Of a stretch of 64,000 bases of DNA, positions 7,924 through 16,449 are shown piece by piece. Position numbers and translations under genes: made by a program. The notes beneath the pieces are model-generated. The model ran no database searches and was not told the DNA's origin. It saw only the letters and a program-made list of their open reading frames with translations. Location: positions 310,001-374,000 of the forward strand of contig NZ_JACXGQ010000002.1 of NCBI RefSeq assembly GCF_022096995.1, given 5' to 3'. The first letter of the stretch is position 1, and the number at the start of each line of letters is the position of its first letter. The DNA comes from Yoonia sp. I 8.24 (lineage in GTDB: Bacteria > Pseudomonadota > Alphaproteobacteria > Rhodobacterales > Rhodobacteraceae).

Positions 7924-10146
7924 ATGGGGCAGGTGGCAGAGCAAAAGTTCCAAATCACTGGGATGAGCTGCGCAGGCTGCGCGGGGCGGGTGGAAACAGC
8001 GCTCGCCCGGGCAGATGGAATAACTGGGGTGCATGTCAATTTGGCGACAAGCACGGCGACAGTCGCAAGCGCACTTGCCCCTGATGCTATCGCTGCAGTG
8101 ATTACACAAGCGGGCTACCCGGCGGAGCCGGTGATTGATCACGCACCTGTTGTGCCTGATCACGGGCAAACCGCGCAGGATATTTTTCGACAGTTTGTGA
8201 TTGCGGCATGCCTGACCGCCCCAGTTTTCACGCTGGAAATGGGGGGGCATCTTGTCCCTGCCATGCACCATCTGATCGCACGGACGATTGGTACGCAGGA
8301 AAGCTGGGTCATACAGTTTGTGCTTGCCACTTTGGTTTTGATCGGACCCGGCCGGGTGTTTTTCACCAAAGGCCTGCCTGCGCTATGGCGGCGTGCCCCT
8401 GATATGAATGCGCTTGTTGTGATGGGGGCAGGGGCGGCGTGGACCTACTCCACCCTCGCCCTCTTTGCACCGGGGCTTTTGCCCACAGCGGCGCGCGCCG
8501 TCTACTTTGAGGCAGCCGCCGTGATCGTGACGTTAATCCTGCTGGGCCGCTGGCTAGAGGCGCGGGCCAAAGGGCAGACGGGTGCGGCGATTGAACGGCT
8601 GATCGCCTTGCGCCCTGATACGGCAACCGTGGTGCGGGCAGGCCAAGAAATAGCACTGCCTTTGTCAGAGCTTGTCACCGGCGATATTATCATTTTGCGC
8701 CCCGGCACACAGATCCCAACCGATGGCGTGGTGACGCAAGGTGCGTCGCATATTGATGAAAGCATGGTCACGGGTGAGCCCGTACCCGTCGCGAAGTCCG
8801 AAGGCGATACCGTCGTTGGCGGCACCATCAATGGCACTGGCGCGCTGCAAATTCGGGCCACTGCCGTAGGTGCTGAGACCATGTTGTCGCGGATTATCGC
8901 GATGGTCGAAGACGCACAGGATGCGCGGCTACCGGTCCAAGATTTGGTGACTAAAATCACGGTCTGGTTTGTGCCCGCGATCATGGGGATTGCTGCGGTG
9001 ACGGTCTTGCTTTGGTTTGTGTTTGGGCCTGCACCTGTGCTGGCGCATGCATTGGTTGCCGGGGTCAGTGTGCTTATCATTGCCTGCCCCTGCGCGATGG
9101 GGTTGGCGGTGCCGATGTCGATCATGGTGGGCACCGGGCGCGCCGCGGATTTGGGCGTGTTGTTCCGGCAAGGCGATGCGCTTCAGGCGCTTGCGGGTAT
9201 AGATACCGTGGCCTTTGACAAGACGGGCACACTGACAATAGGGCGGCCGACCCTGACCGACGTTGATGTGTTGTCTGGCAAAAAGGACGTTTTCTTGCGC
9301 AAGGTGGCCGCGGTCGAAACCCTGTCTGAGCACCCGCTGGCATCAGCCATTATCGGGTCCGCGCAAACGCCATTGCCCGTTGCGACTGAATTTAGTGCAA
9401 TCCCCGGATATGGGTTGCAGGGCAAGGTCGATGGGCTAGTTATCGTGATTGGGGCCGAAAGGCTGTTGATCCGCGAAGGGATTGATCTGGCATCTCTCAG
9501 GCAGGTCGCGCAAAACCACGCGCAGGCGGGCAAAACACCAATCATGGTGGCAATCGACGGCAAAGCTGCGGGTGTCATCGCCGTGTCTGATCAACTGCGC
9601 CCGACTGCAAAAGCCACCGTCATGCGCTTGCAAGCGATGGGGAAACGGGTCGTGCTGATCACCGGGGACACCGACCGAACCGCCAAGACCATTGGCGCGC
9701 AATTGGGCATCACGGATATCTTTGCCGAGGTGCTTCCCGCAGGCAAAGTTGACGTCGTCAGGCAATTGCAGGCGGGCGGTGCAAAGGTGGCCTTTGTCGG
9801 TGATGGGATCAATGACGCGCCTGCGTTGGCCGCAGCGCAGGTTGGAATTGCAATTGGCACGGGCACCGATGTCGCGGTGCAAAGCGCGGATGTCGTCTTA
9901 ATGTCGGGGGACCCAGCGGGGGTACTTAACGGGCTGACGGTGAGCGCGGCGACGATGGTGAATATTCGACAAAACCTGCTATGGGCGTTTGGGTATAATG
10001 TACTGTTAGTGCCCGTCGCGGCGGGGGCGCTGTTCCCGATTTTCGGGTTGCTTCTTTCACCGGGGCTCGCGGCGGGGGCGATGGCTTTATCAAGCGTGCT
10101 TGTGGTGACAAACGCGCTGCGGTTGCGCAGGGTGAAAGGAACATAG
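7924..10146 (+). CDS. copA: Copper-exporting P1B-type ATPase
   Basis: A 740-residue heavy-metal P-type ATPase with one N-terminal HMA domain (GMSCAGC, residues 13-19). The transmembrane metal site is CPC (388-390), within CPCAMGLAVP; the usual text is CPCALGLATP. The phosphorylation motif DKTGTLT has D432, the SEHPLA motif of the nucleotide domain is present, and the hinge motif GDGINDAP starts at 626. The last membrane segments carry YN and MxxSS, the P1B-1 signature for Cu(I). It pumps cytosolic Cu(I) to the periplasm. The ATG at 7924 follows AAAGGG. The cueR start codon directly abuts the copA stop. Confidence 0.93.
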   Translation: MGQVAEQKFQITGMSCAGCAGRVETALARADGITGVHVNLATSTATVASALAPDAIAAVITQAGYPAEPVIDHAPVVPDHGQTAQDIFRQFVIAACLTAPVFTLEMGGHLVPAMHHLIARTIGTQESWVIQFVLATLVLIGPGRVFFTKGLPALWRRAPDMNALVVMGAGAAWTYSTLALFAPGLLPTAARAVYFEAAAVIVTLILLGRWLEARAKGQTGAAIERLIALRPDTATVVRAGQEIALPLSELVTGDIIILRPGTQIPTDGVVTQGASHIDESMVTGEPVPVAKSEGDTVVGGTINGTGALQIRATAVGAETMLSRIIAMVEDAQDARLPVQDLVTKITVWFVPAIMGIAAVTVLLWFVFGPAPVLAHALVAGVSVLIIACPCAMGLAVPMSIMVGTGRAADLGVLFRQGDALQALAGIDTVAFDKTGTLTIGRPTLTDVDVLSGKKDVFLRKVAAVETLSEHPLASAIIGSAQTPLPVATEFSAIPGYGLQGKVDGLVIVIGAERLLIREGIDLASLRQVAQNHAQAGKTPIMVAIDGKAAGVIAVSDQLRPTAKATVMRLQAMGKRVVLITGDTDRTAKTIGAQLGITDIFAEVLPAGKVDVVRQLQAGGAKVAFVGDGINDAPALAAAQVGIAIGTGTDVAVQSADVVLMSGDPAGVLNGLTVSAATMVNIRQNLLWAFGYNVLLVPVAAGALFPIFGLLLSPGLAAGAMALSSVLVVTNALRLRRVKGT

Positions 10147-10533
10147 ATGAATATTTCTGAGGTCGCGACACAAACAGGGCTACCCGCGAAAACGATCCGC
10201 TACTATGAGGACATCGGGCTCGTGACCCCCGCACGCAAGGCTAATGGATACCGGGATTTCGCGCAAAGCGATGCGCATAAACTGGCGTTTTTGGGGCGGG
10301 CGCGGGCCTTGGGCTTTGCGATTGAAGATTGCCGCAACCTGTTGGCTCTATGGGAAGACAACACACGCGCCAGCGCAGATGTGCGCGCGATTGCGCGTGA
10401 ACATCTTACCGCGATAGATGCGAAAATCGCCGGGTTGATGGGGATGCGGGATACATTGGCCGAGTTGGTCGAGGACTGCGCCGGCGATAATCGCCCCGAC
10501 TGCCCGATCCTGAAAGGGCTGGCCGGGTCATAA
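10147..10533 (+). CDS. cueR: CueR copper efflux regulator (MerR family)
   Basis: A 128-residue MerR-family activator. The N-terminal winged helix contains TGLPAKTIRYYEDIGLV, followed by a dimerisation helix and a C-terminal metal loop with C111 and C119 (CAGDNRPDC), the spacing of Cu(I)/Ag(I)/Au(I) sensors of the CueR type. It directly follows copA with no gap, so copper induces both the pump and its regulator from the MerR-type promoter at 7865-7895. In many Roseobacters cueR sits in this position. Confidence 0.92.
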   Translation: MNISEVATQTGLPAKTIRYYEDIGLVTPARKANGYRDFAQSDAHKLAFLGRARALGFAIEDCRNLLALWEDNTRASADVRAIAREHLTAIDAKIAGLMGMRDTLAELVEDCAGDNRPDCPILKGLAGS

Positions 10534-10608
10534 AATCGTCCCGATGTTGCCTTTTGGTTGTGGAAATTACCCCCGATACACAGAAGGCACGAAAACAAAG
10601 GCGATTCT

Positions 10609-11226
10609 ATGTGGTTCCTACGAGGTTTATTGATTTGCGCGCTGATTGCACTGGTTGCTTGCGCGGTTGTGTTGCCCGAAGGGGGCGAAAAGGCGCGCGT
10701 GATGGATGGGCTTGGGAAGCTGATTTTCGGCGCCTTTGCCGCGCTTGCCGTCGGTTATATCTGGCAGGTGCGCAAATGGTTCCGGCGCGGGACAGCAAAA
10801 GAACCAACCCCGCGCGCACGTGTCGGTAAACCGATTGTCGTTGATGGGTCAAATGTGATGCATTGGGGCGGCGATCCGTCACTCATGGTATTGCAGCGGG
10901 TGATTGGGGCGCTGAAAGAACGCGGGTATGAACCTATCGTCTATTTTGACGCCAACGTCGGGTATAAATTGTCGAAAAAACGCGCGAACGATCAGGCAAT
11001 GGCTGCGGAATTGGGATTGCCCGCTGATGATGTCACGCTCGTACCCAGCGGCACACCCGCCGATCCTATCTTGCTCAAACACGCAGCCGAGGATGACATG
11101 CGGGTCGTCACCAATGATCGGTTCCTCGACTGGAAACAAGATTTCCCCAAGCTCCGAGACAAAGGGTTTCTGGTCAAAGGCCGCTGGCAGCAGGGGAGTG
11201 TTATTTTGTTGGGGTTGGGGCGATAG
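10609..11226 (+). CDS. Membrane-anchored NYN/Zc3h12a-type ribonuclease domain protein
   Basis: 205 residues. Two hydrophobic segments (about 3-21 and 38-55) form an N-terminal membrane hairpin, followed by a PIN/NYN-like nuclease domain of the RNase_Zc3h12a type. Conserved acidic positions are visible in IVVDGSNVMHW, PIVYFDANV, TPADPILLKHA and VVTNDRFLDW, the usual metal-binding aspartates of this fold. The end reads RWQQGSVILLGLG. The ATG at 10609 is chosen because it opens the hydrophobic segment. Related bacterial proteins are mostly uncharacterised; degradation of RNA at the membrane is an inference from the fold. Confidence 0.75.
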   Translation: MWFLRGLLICALIALVACAVVLPEGGEKARVMDGLGKLIFGAFAALAVGYIWQVRKWFRRGTAKEPTPRARVGKPIVVDGSNVMHWGGDPSLMVLQRVIGALKERGYEPIVYFDANVGYKLSKKRANDQAMAAELGLPADDVTLVPSGTPADPILLKHAAEDDMRVVTNDRFLDWKQDFPKLRDKGFLVKGRWQQGSVILLGLGR

Positions 11227-11307
11227 TTTGTTAATTCAATCTGAGGTGGTGGGAGCGAGAAATTCGCGCTATATCGTAGTCTAGTTGTGTGAAGGGACCG
11301 AGTACGA

Positions 11308-11976
11308 TTGTCTACATTATATATTTTTCTTGATGAAGGCGGAAATTTGGACTTTTCAAATGCCGGAACAGAGTATTTCACTCTTACTGGCGTGAGCATG
11401 TTTAGACCGTTTAAGTTGCATACTAAACTTGACACCTACAAATATGATCTGATTGAAAAGTTGATTAAGCCGCGTATCGAAATGGAATTTTTCCACTGTG
11501 CTGACGACAACGGATATGTTCGTAAAAAGATGTTCAACTTGTTGTCTATTGAATTGCAGGAAAATTCGGTGGATTCAGTTATTGTTAAGAAGCGAAAGAC
11601 GGGAACCGCTCTTCAGTCGCCAGAAAAATTTTACCCTAAGATGCTAGGCTATCTTCTGCGCTATATATTGGAGAATGCTCCCACTGGAATTTCCGAACTA
11701 GTCATTATTACCGATACGATTCCAGTTAATAAGAAGCGTCGCGCAGTCGAGAAGGCGCTAAAACTGGTATTGTCTGCAATGCTTCCCTCCACAACTCCTT
11801 ACAAAATTATGCACCATGCGTCACGTTCGCATTATGGGTTGCAGATAGCGGATTACTTGAACTGGGCCGTTTTTCGGAAATGGGAGAGGGGCGACAGTGT
11901 TGCCTATGATCAAATTAAAAAATTAGTTAGAAGCGAATTCGACATCTTCAAAACTGGAACGAGGAACTACTATTGA
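11308..11976 (+). CDS. DUF3800 domain protein
   Basis: 222 residues from a TTG start at 11308 with GAAGGGA upstream. It begins LYIFLDEGGNLDF, the N-terminal acidic motif of DUF3800, and ends with the second signature LQIADYLNWAVFRKWERGD. DUF3800 has an RNase H-like fold, and its members are often found near mobile and defence genes, with unknown function. Codon usage is strikingly AT-rich compared with both neighbours, a sign of recent arrival. A base-paired element follows directly after the stop at 11983-12033. No cargo or partner gene is adjacent. Confidence 0.8.
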   Translation: MSTLYIFLDEGGNLDFSNAGTEYFTLTGVSMFRPFKLHTKLDTYKYDLIEKLIKPRIEMEFFHCADDNGYVRKKMFNLLSIELQENSVDSVIVKKRKTGTALQSPEKFYPKMLGYLLRYILENAPTGISELVIITDTIPVNKKRRAVEKALKLVLSAMLPSTTPYKIMHHASRSHYGLQIADYLNWAVFRKWERGDSVAYDQIKKLVRSEFDIFKTGTRNYY

Positions 11977-11982
11977 TTTTGA

Positions 11983-12033
11983 CCTCCCCGACTACCAAAT
12001 GGAGAACCCCTTGGGTTCTTGTCATCGGGGAGG
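11983..12033 (+). ncRNA. Structured element 3' of the DUF3800 gene
   Basis: The outer stem CCTCCCCGA (11983-11991) pairs perfectly with TCGGGGAGG (12025-12033). Inside it AGAACCC (12003-12009) pairs with GGGTTCT (12013-12019) around a 3-nt loop. It starts seven bases after the DUF3800 stop. Conserved RNA motifs associated with DUF3800 genes have been reported (DUF3800 RNA motif classes); assignment to one class is not possible by eye. A simple terminator is less likely because no T-tract follows. Confidence 0.6.
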
Positions 12034-12096
12034 AACCTTTAAGGTGCATCTAAACCTGATCGGTATGAATTTCAAGTTAAGAATGAGGCAAGTGCG

Positions 12097-14301
12097 TCAC
12101 CGCTTCCCCCCATACCCCGACTTGCCCCCACGTTGTCCCGGTCGCCCGCCTGTGCTGCGCCCTGATGATTTTTGTGCGTCGTCGACGGCTTTATCCACGG
12201 CTTGTTGCCGCGCCAGCGGGTCGTCGGCGATGGTCAGTTCGACTGTTTCAAGCCGCTTAACCTCATCACGTAGGCGCGCGGCCTCTTCGAATTCGAGGTT
12301 CTCTGCGGCCTTGCGCATGTCGGCGCGTAGCCCATCAAGCACGGCCTCGAGATTGCCACCATGCGCGGGGTTATCGACCTTGGCCGTGACCCGGTTCATG
12401 TCCACGTCGCCCTTATAAAGCCCAGCTAAGATATCCTCGACGTTCTTTTTCACCGTGGTGGGTGTGATCCCATGCTCAAGGTTATAGGCCATTTGTTTTG
12501 CGCGCCGGCGTTCGGTTTCTTTCATTGCGCGGTCCATCGACCCGGTGATCTTATCCGCGTACATGATCACGCGCCCTTCGGCGTTGCGTGCGGCGCGGCC
12601 GATGGTTTGCACAAGGCTGGTTTCTGACCGCAAGAACCCTTCTTTATCTGCGTCCAAAATCGCGACAAGCCCGCATTCGGGGATGTCCAACCCTTCGCGC
12701 AAGAGGTTAATCCCGATCAGCACATCAAAGGCGCCGAGCCGCAGGTCGCGTAGGATTTCGATCCGCTCAATCGTATCAATATCAGAGTGCATATAGCGCA
12801 CGCGGATGCCCTGTTCGTGCATGTATTCGGTCAGGTCTTCGGCCATGCGTTTGGTCAGCGTTGTGCACAGCGTGCGGTAGCCCTCAGCGGATACTTTGCG
12901 CACTTCGTCCAACAGATCGTCAACCTGCATCTCGACCGGACGGATTTCGATTTTCGGATCGATCAGCCCCGTTGGCCGGATGATCTGTTCAGTGAACACG
13001 CCGCCCGTTTGCTCCATTTCCCAAGCGGCTGGGGTGGCCGAGACGAACACCGACTGCGGGCGCATCGCGTCCCATTCTTCGAATTTGAGCGGGCGGTTAT
13101 CCATGCAAGATGGCAACCGGAACCCATGTTCGGCCAATACGGACTTGCGCCGAAAGTCACCCTTATACATGCCGCCAATTTGCGGCACAGAGACGTGGCT
13201 TTCATCCGCAAAAACGATGGCATTGTCGGGAATGAATTCGAACAGGGTGGGGGGGGGCTCGCCGGGCGCGCGGCCCGTCAGATAGCGCGAATAGTTTTCG
13301 ATCCCGTTGCAAACGCCGGTGGCTTCGAGCATCTCAAGATCGAAATTGCAGCGTTGTTCGAGCCGCTGCGCCTCGAGCAGCTTTCCGTTGGCCGTGAGCC
13401 GATCAAGCTGCAAACGCAGTTCCTTTTTGATCCCGATAATCGCCTGCTGCATCGTCGGTTTTGGCGTCACATAGTGGCTGTTGGCATAGATACGGACCTG
13501 ATCAAGCGTGTCGGTTTTTGTACCCGTCAGCGGGTCAAAGGCGGTGATACTTTCCAGTTCTTCGCCAAAAAACGATAGCTTCCACGCGCAATCGTCTAGG
13601 TGGGCTGGCCAGATTTCAAGACTGTCGCCGCGCACCCGAAATGTGCCGCGCTGAAATGCTGCGTCGTTGCGGCGGTACTGTTGTGCAATCAAATCGGCGA
13701 TGATCTGGCGTTGGTCGTACATGTTGCCAACATGAATATCTTGGGTCATCGCCCCATAGGTTTCGACCGACCCGATCCCGTAAATACACGACACGGACGC
13801 CACGATAATCACATCATCGCGTTCTAACAATGCGCGCGTCGCCGAGTGGCGCATCCGGTCGATCTGTTCGTTAATTTGGCTTTCTTTTTCGATGAATGTA
13901 TCCGAGCGGGCGACATAAGCCTCGGGTTGGTAGTAATCGTAGTAGCTGACAAAATATTCGACCGCATTATCCGGAAAAAAGCCTTTGAATTCGCCATAGA
14001 GCTGCGCCGCAAGCGTCTTGTTCGGGGCTAGGATGATGGCAGGGCGCTGCGTTTCTTCGATCAGCTTTGCCATCGTGAAGGTCTTACCGGTGCCGGTTGC
14101 GCCTAGCAGGACCTGATCACGTTCGCCGTCCAAGATGCCTTGCGATAGCTCTTTGATTGCGGTGGGTTGGTCCCCTGCCGGTGCGAATTCGGTTTGCAGG
14201 ACAAAGCGTTGACCGCCTTCCAGCTTTTCGCGGGTTTTCACATCGGGTGCTGGGTTGGCCAAAAACACGGCTGGCTGTGGTTCGGATGCTTGCGTGGTCA
14301 C
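12097..14301 (-). CDS. uvrB: UvrABC excision nuclease subunit B
   Basis: 734 residues from a GTG start at 14301. It is the damage-verifying helicase-like subunit of nucleotide excision repair, loaded by UvrA and cut-guiding for UvrC. Walker A is GATGTGKT (67-74); the beta-hairpin region reads [21 protein letters not shown], helicase motif VI lies in [19 protein letters not shown], and a UVR motif is near the C-terminus ([21 protein letters not shown]). A 9-nt G run on the plus strand (13249-13257) encodes the prolines of [10 protein letters not shown]. It is transcribed alone; no clear SOS box was found. Confidence 0.96.
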   Translation of the reverse strand: MTTQASEPQPAVFLANPAPDVKTREKLEGGQRFVLQTEFAPAGDQPTAIKELSQGILDGERDQVLLGATGTGKTFTMAKLIEETQRPAIILAPNKTLAAQLYGEFKGFFPDNAVEYFVSYYDYYQPEAYVARSDTFIEKESQINEQIDRMRHSATRALLERDDVIIVASVSCIYGIGSVETYGAMTQDIHVGNMYDQRQIIADLIAQQYRRNDAAFQRGTFRVRGDSLEIWPAHLDDCAWKLSFFGEELESITAFDPLTGTKTDTLDQVRIYANSHYVTPKPTMQQAIIGIKKELRLQLDRLTANGKLLEAQRLEQRCNFDLEMLEATGVCNGIENYSRYLTGRAPGEPPPTLFEFIPDNAIVFADESHVSVPQIGGMYKGDFRRKSVLAEHGFRLPSCMDNRPLKFEEWDAMRPQSVFVSATPAAWEMEQTGGVFTEQIIRPTGLIDPKIEIRPVEMQVDDLLDEVRKVSAEGYRTLCTTLTKRMAEDLTEYMHEQGIRVRYMHSDIDTIERIEILRDLRLGAFDVLIGINLLREGLDIPECGLVAILDADKEGFLRSETSLVQTIGRAARNAEGRVIMYADKITGSMDRAMKETERRRAKQMAYNLEHGITPTTVKKNVEDILAGLYKGDVDMNRVTAKVDNPAHGGNLEAVLDGLRADMRKAAENLEFEEAARLRDEVKRLETVELTIADDPLARQQAVDKAVDDAQKSSGRSTGGRPGQRGGKSGYGGKR

Positions 14302-14569
14302 GGTTTTATCACCTCGGTTCTACCCATCATAAGTCGATCTTTTTGACACTGTTTTCAACCCTGATCGATAAAATGTTTACGTTTTGTACACATATTTAGC
14401 CGTGGTGATTTCGGGCGCGAAGGCGTGACGCAGCTGAGATCACGACCAGCCCCCCTGTTGTATTTAGATGTGAACTTGCAATTAGCCCCGTCAAAGGCGG
14501 AAATTCTCGTGCAACGATCTTGCCAAGACGCACCAACTTCGGGATAAGTGCCGCGCAAGGAGTTTCACA
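14302..14569. other. Divergent gap between uvrB and the NDUFS4-like gene
   Basis: 268 bp with an AT-rich stretch at about 14330-14400 that probably carries the uvrB promoter. No gene, hairpin terminator or recognisable LexA site (GTTC-N7-GTTC) was seen. Confidence 0.4.
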
Positions 14570-14881
14570 ATGCGCGCACGTATTTTTCGACCAGCCAAAA
14601 CGGCTATGTCTTCCGGCACTGCAAAGACTAAGTCATGGGTTCTAGAGCATGTCGCCGAGAGCGCACGCGAGGTCGACCCGTTGATGGGTTGGACGTCATC
14701 GTCTGATACACAAGCACAAGTGCGTCTGACATTTGATACGAAAGAAGCCGCGCTTGCCTATGCACAAGAGCATGGGATTGATGCTGTCGTACAGGACCCC
14801 AAGCCGCGCAAAATGAATATCCGCCCAAGCGGCTACGCCGAGAATTTCGCGACGAACCGTCGCGGTGCTTGGACACATTAG
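14570..14881 (+). CDS. NADH dehydrogenase-associated subunit, NDUFS4/ETC complex I family
   Basis: 103 residues matching the ETC_C1_NDUFA4 family (bacterial homologue of the 18-kDa complex I subunit NDUFS4). Typical features are MRARIFRPAKTAMSSG at the start, the WVLEH strand, the central PLMGWTSSSDTQAQVRLTF, and the end YAENFATNRRGAWTH. In alphaproteobacteria this accessory subunit stabilises complex I and is usually encoded away from the nuo operon, as here. The ATG at 14570 follows AAGGAG. Confidence 0.92.
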   Translation: MRARIFRPAKTAMSSGTAKTKSWVLEHVAESAREVDPLMGWTSSSDTQAQVRLTFDTKEAALAYAQEHGIDAVVQDPKPRKMNIRPSGYAENFATNRRGAWTH

Positions 14882-14953
14882 GTGTCGCGAATGCGCCCCG
14901 CGCGTTCTATAGCCTCTGCATCATAGATTTCTGACGCTCCGGAGCCATCTCGC

Positions 14954-15871
14954 ATGACGATTACGCAACTTGTCACCCATTCCGGTGGTTTTCACGCGGA
15001 TGAACTACTGTCGTCGGTCATTCTATCCCGCTTGTTTCCCGACGCGCAGATAGTGCGTAGCCGGGACAAGCAGACGCTGACGCCTGCCACCAACAAAATC
15101 ATCTACGACGTCGGTGGCAATTATGACCCTGACCGTCAAATTTTTGACCACCACCAACGGCCCAACCCCCTGCGCGAAGATGACCAGCCCTATAGTTCTT
15201 TTGGTCTGATTTGGGCGCATTATGGGCAGGATTATCTGGCAAGACTTGATGTGCCGGTGGATGATATCGCCGAAGTCCATGCCGCATTTGATAGCAAATT
15301 TGTGTTGCCAATTGATCTGCTGGATAACGGTGCGATGGAACCATCTGTCGCAGGGCCTTTATCGATACTGACGCTGCCGTCATTGCTGGGAAGCCTAAAA
15401 CCTGTCTTTGACGACCCATCGCCAACGGCTGACGATGACGCATTTCATGCAGCAATGCCCATCGCCGGGGCATTTGTTGAGGCCACAATACGTAACCTTG
15501 CAGCGAAGGCGCGCGCACGCGCGCTTGTGCAGGACGCGATCGCAAAAGCGGGCACATCGCCGATATTGGAATTGCCAATGGGTATGCCTTACCGGTCAGC
15601 ACTGGATGCTGCCGGGGCAGACCATATGTTGTTTGTGGTGACGCCGCGCGGTGATGATTGGACGCTTGGCGGGATCAAGCTGTCGAACGACACGTTTGAC
15701 CAACGCGCCGATCTGCCTGCAGCATGGGCGGGGTTGACGGATAAGGCGCTTGAGGATGCGAGCGGCGTTCCGGGCGCAAAGTTTTGCCATAACGGCCGCT
15801 TTATTGCGGTCGCGTCGTCGCGCGATGCGATTATGGCAATGGCGCAAATCGCGGTAAACGAAGCAAAATAG
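14954..15871 (+). CDS. MYG1-family (UPF0160) metal-dependent protein
   Basis: 305 residues of the MYG1 family, a DHH-like metal-dependent hydrolase group whose eukaryotic member acts as a 3'-5' RNA exonuclease. The metal motifs are visible: HSGGFHADE (9-17), DVGGNYDP, and FDHHQR, followed by SSFGLIWAHYG. A C-terminal half with FCHNGRFIAVASSRDAI completes the fold. The bacterial role is not established. It is followed by a tRNA-Arg gene on the same strand. Confidence 0.85.
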   Translation: MTITQLVTHSGGFHADELLSSVILSRLFPDAQIVRSRDKQTLTPATNKIIYDVGGNYDPDRQIFDHHQRPNPLREDDQPYSSFGLIWAHYGQDYLARLDVPVDDIAEVHAAFDSKFVLPIDLLDNGAMEPSVAGPLSILTLPSLLGSLKPVFDDPSPTADDDAFHAAMPIAGAFVEATIRNLAAKARARALVQDAIAKAGTSPILELPMGMPYRSALDAAGADHMLFVVTPRGDDWTLGGIKLSNDTFDQRADLPAAWAGLTDKALEDASGVPGAKFCHNGRFIAVASSRDAIMAMAQIAVNEAK

Positions 15872-15964
15872 CAGTCGTCACCGGGGCCGGTTATTGGCCG
15901 ATATCCTTGCCGTTAGCACGTTGACAAAGCAAGGGGAATTGACCGATACAACGCTCTTAGGTGC

Positions 15965-16042
15965 GGGCCGTTAGCTCAGCTGGATTAGAGCAGGGAACTT
16001 CTAATTCTCAGGTCGGGGGTTCGAGTCCTCCACGGCTCGCCA
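15965..16042 (+). tRNA. tRNA-Arg (anticodon TCT)
   Basis: The acceptor stem GGGCCGT (15965-15971) pairs with ACGGCTC (16032-16038). The D stem is 15974-15977 with 15988-15991, the anticodon stem is 15993-15997 with 16005-16009, and the loop CTTCTAA gives anticodon TCT at 16000-16002. The T arm contains TTCGAGT. The CCA end is encoded at 16040-16042. It reads AGA/AGG codons. No integrase or attachment duplication was found next to it. Confidence 0.95.
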
Positions 16043-16449
16043 ATTCTTGCTACGAAACCGCGCTGATTCTCTCGCAGAGAATGTAATAATAGGGCTTCTA
16101 GCCCAAGAGTAGCCCTCTGTGATCGCTCGGATGTTTAGAAAACATTAAATATTTTGCCCTATTGATATGTGCAAGAATTTTGATGTCCATCAAAGATGAC
16201 GTCACGGTAGCCGGAGGCGGCGGAATGCCTTAATTGCTGACCTTTTTCTTTTGGCTAGGGCTTTGTTCGGACAGGGATTTGCAGCGAAATGGCGGCGTGA
16301 CGTTGAAAAATAGGGGCCATAGTTACTATTGGTCGTACCGTTTATCCGGCGTGAGTGCCTTGACATTGTTGTAAAATCGGTTCCAATGAACCCAAGTTCC
16401 ATGATTTAGTACCTTGTTTCTCTTTACCAGCTGAAACCTAGGACGTCCT
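16043..16449. other. Intergenic region after tRNA-Arg
   Basis: 407 bp without a credible gene. A short GGGC-TTCTA-GCCC hairpin at about 16093-16105 may end the tRNA transcript. The stretch 16120-16190 is AT-rich, and TTGACA at about 16360 could be part of the kinase promoter, though no good -10 is placed correctly. Confidence 0.4.

Noticed and set aside
14355..14558. Minus-strand gene upstream of the NDUFS4 homologue
   Set aside because: No family resemblance and no ribosome-binding site; it covers the probable uvrB promoter.
16202..16402. Small minus-strand gene between tRNA-Arg and the kinase
   Set aside because: No ribosome-binding site, no recognisable sequence, composition like spacer DNA.
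15965..16449. tRNA-Arg as an integration site
   Set aside because: No integrase, no repeat of the tRNA 3' end in the region that I could see.
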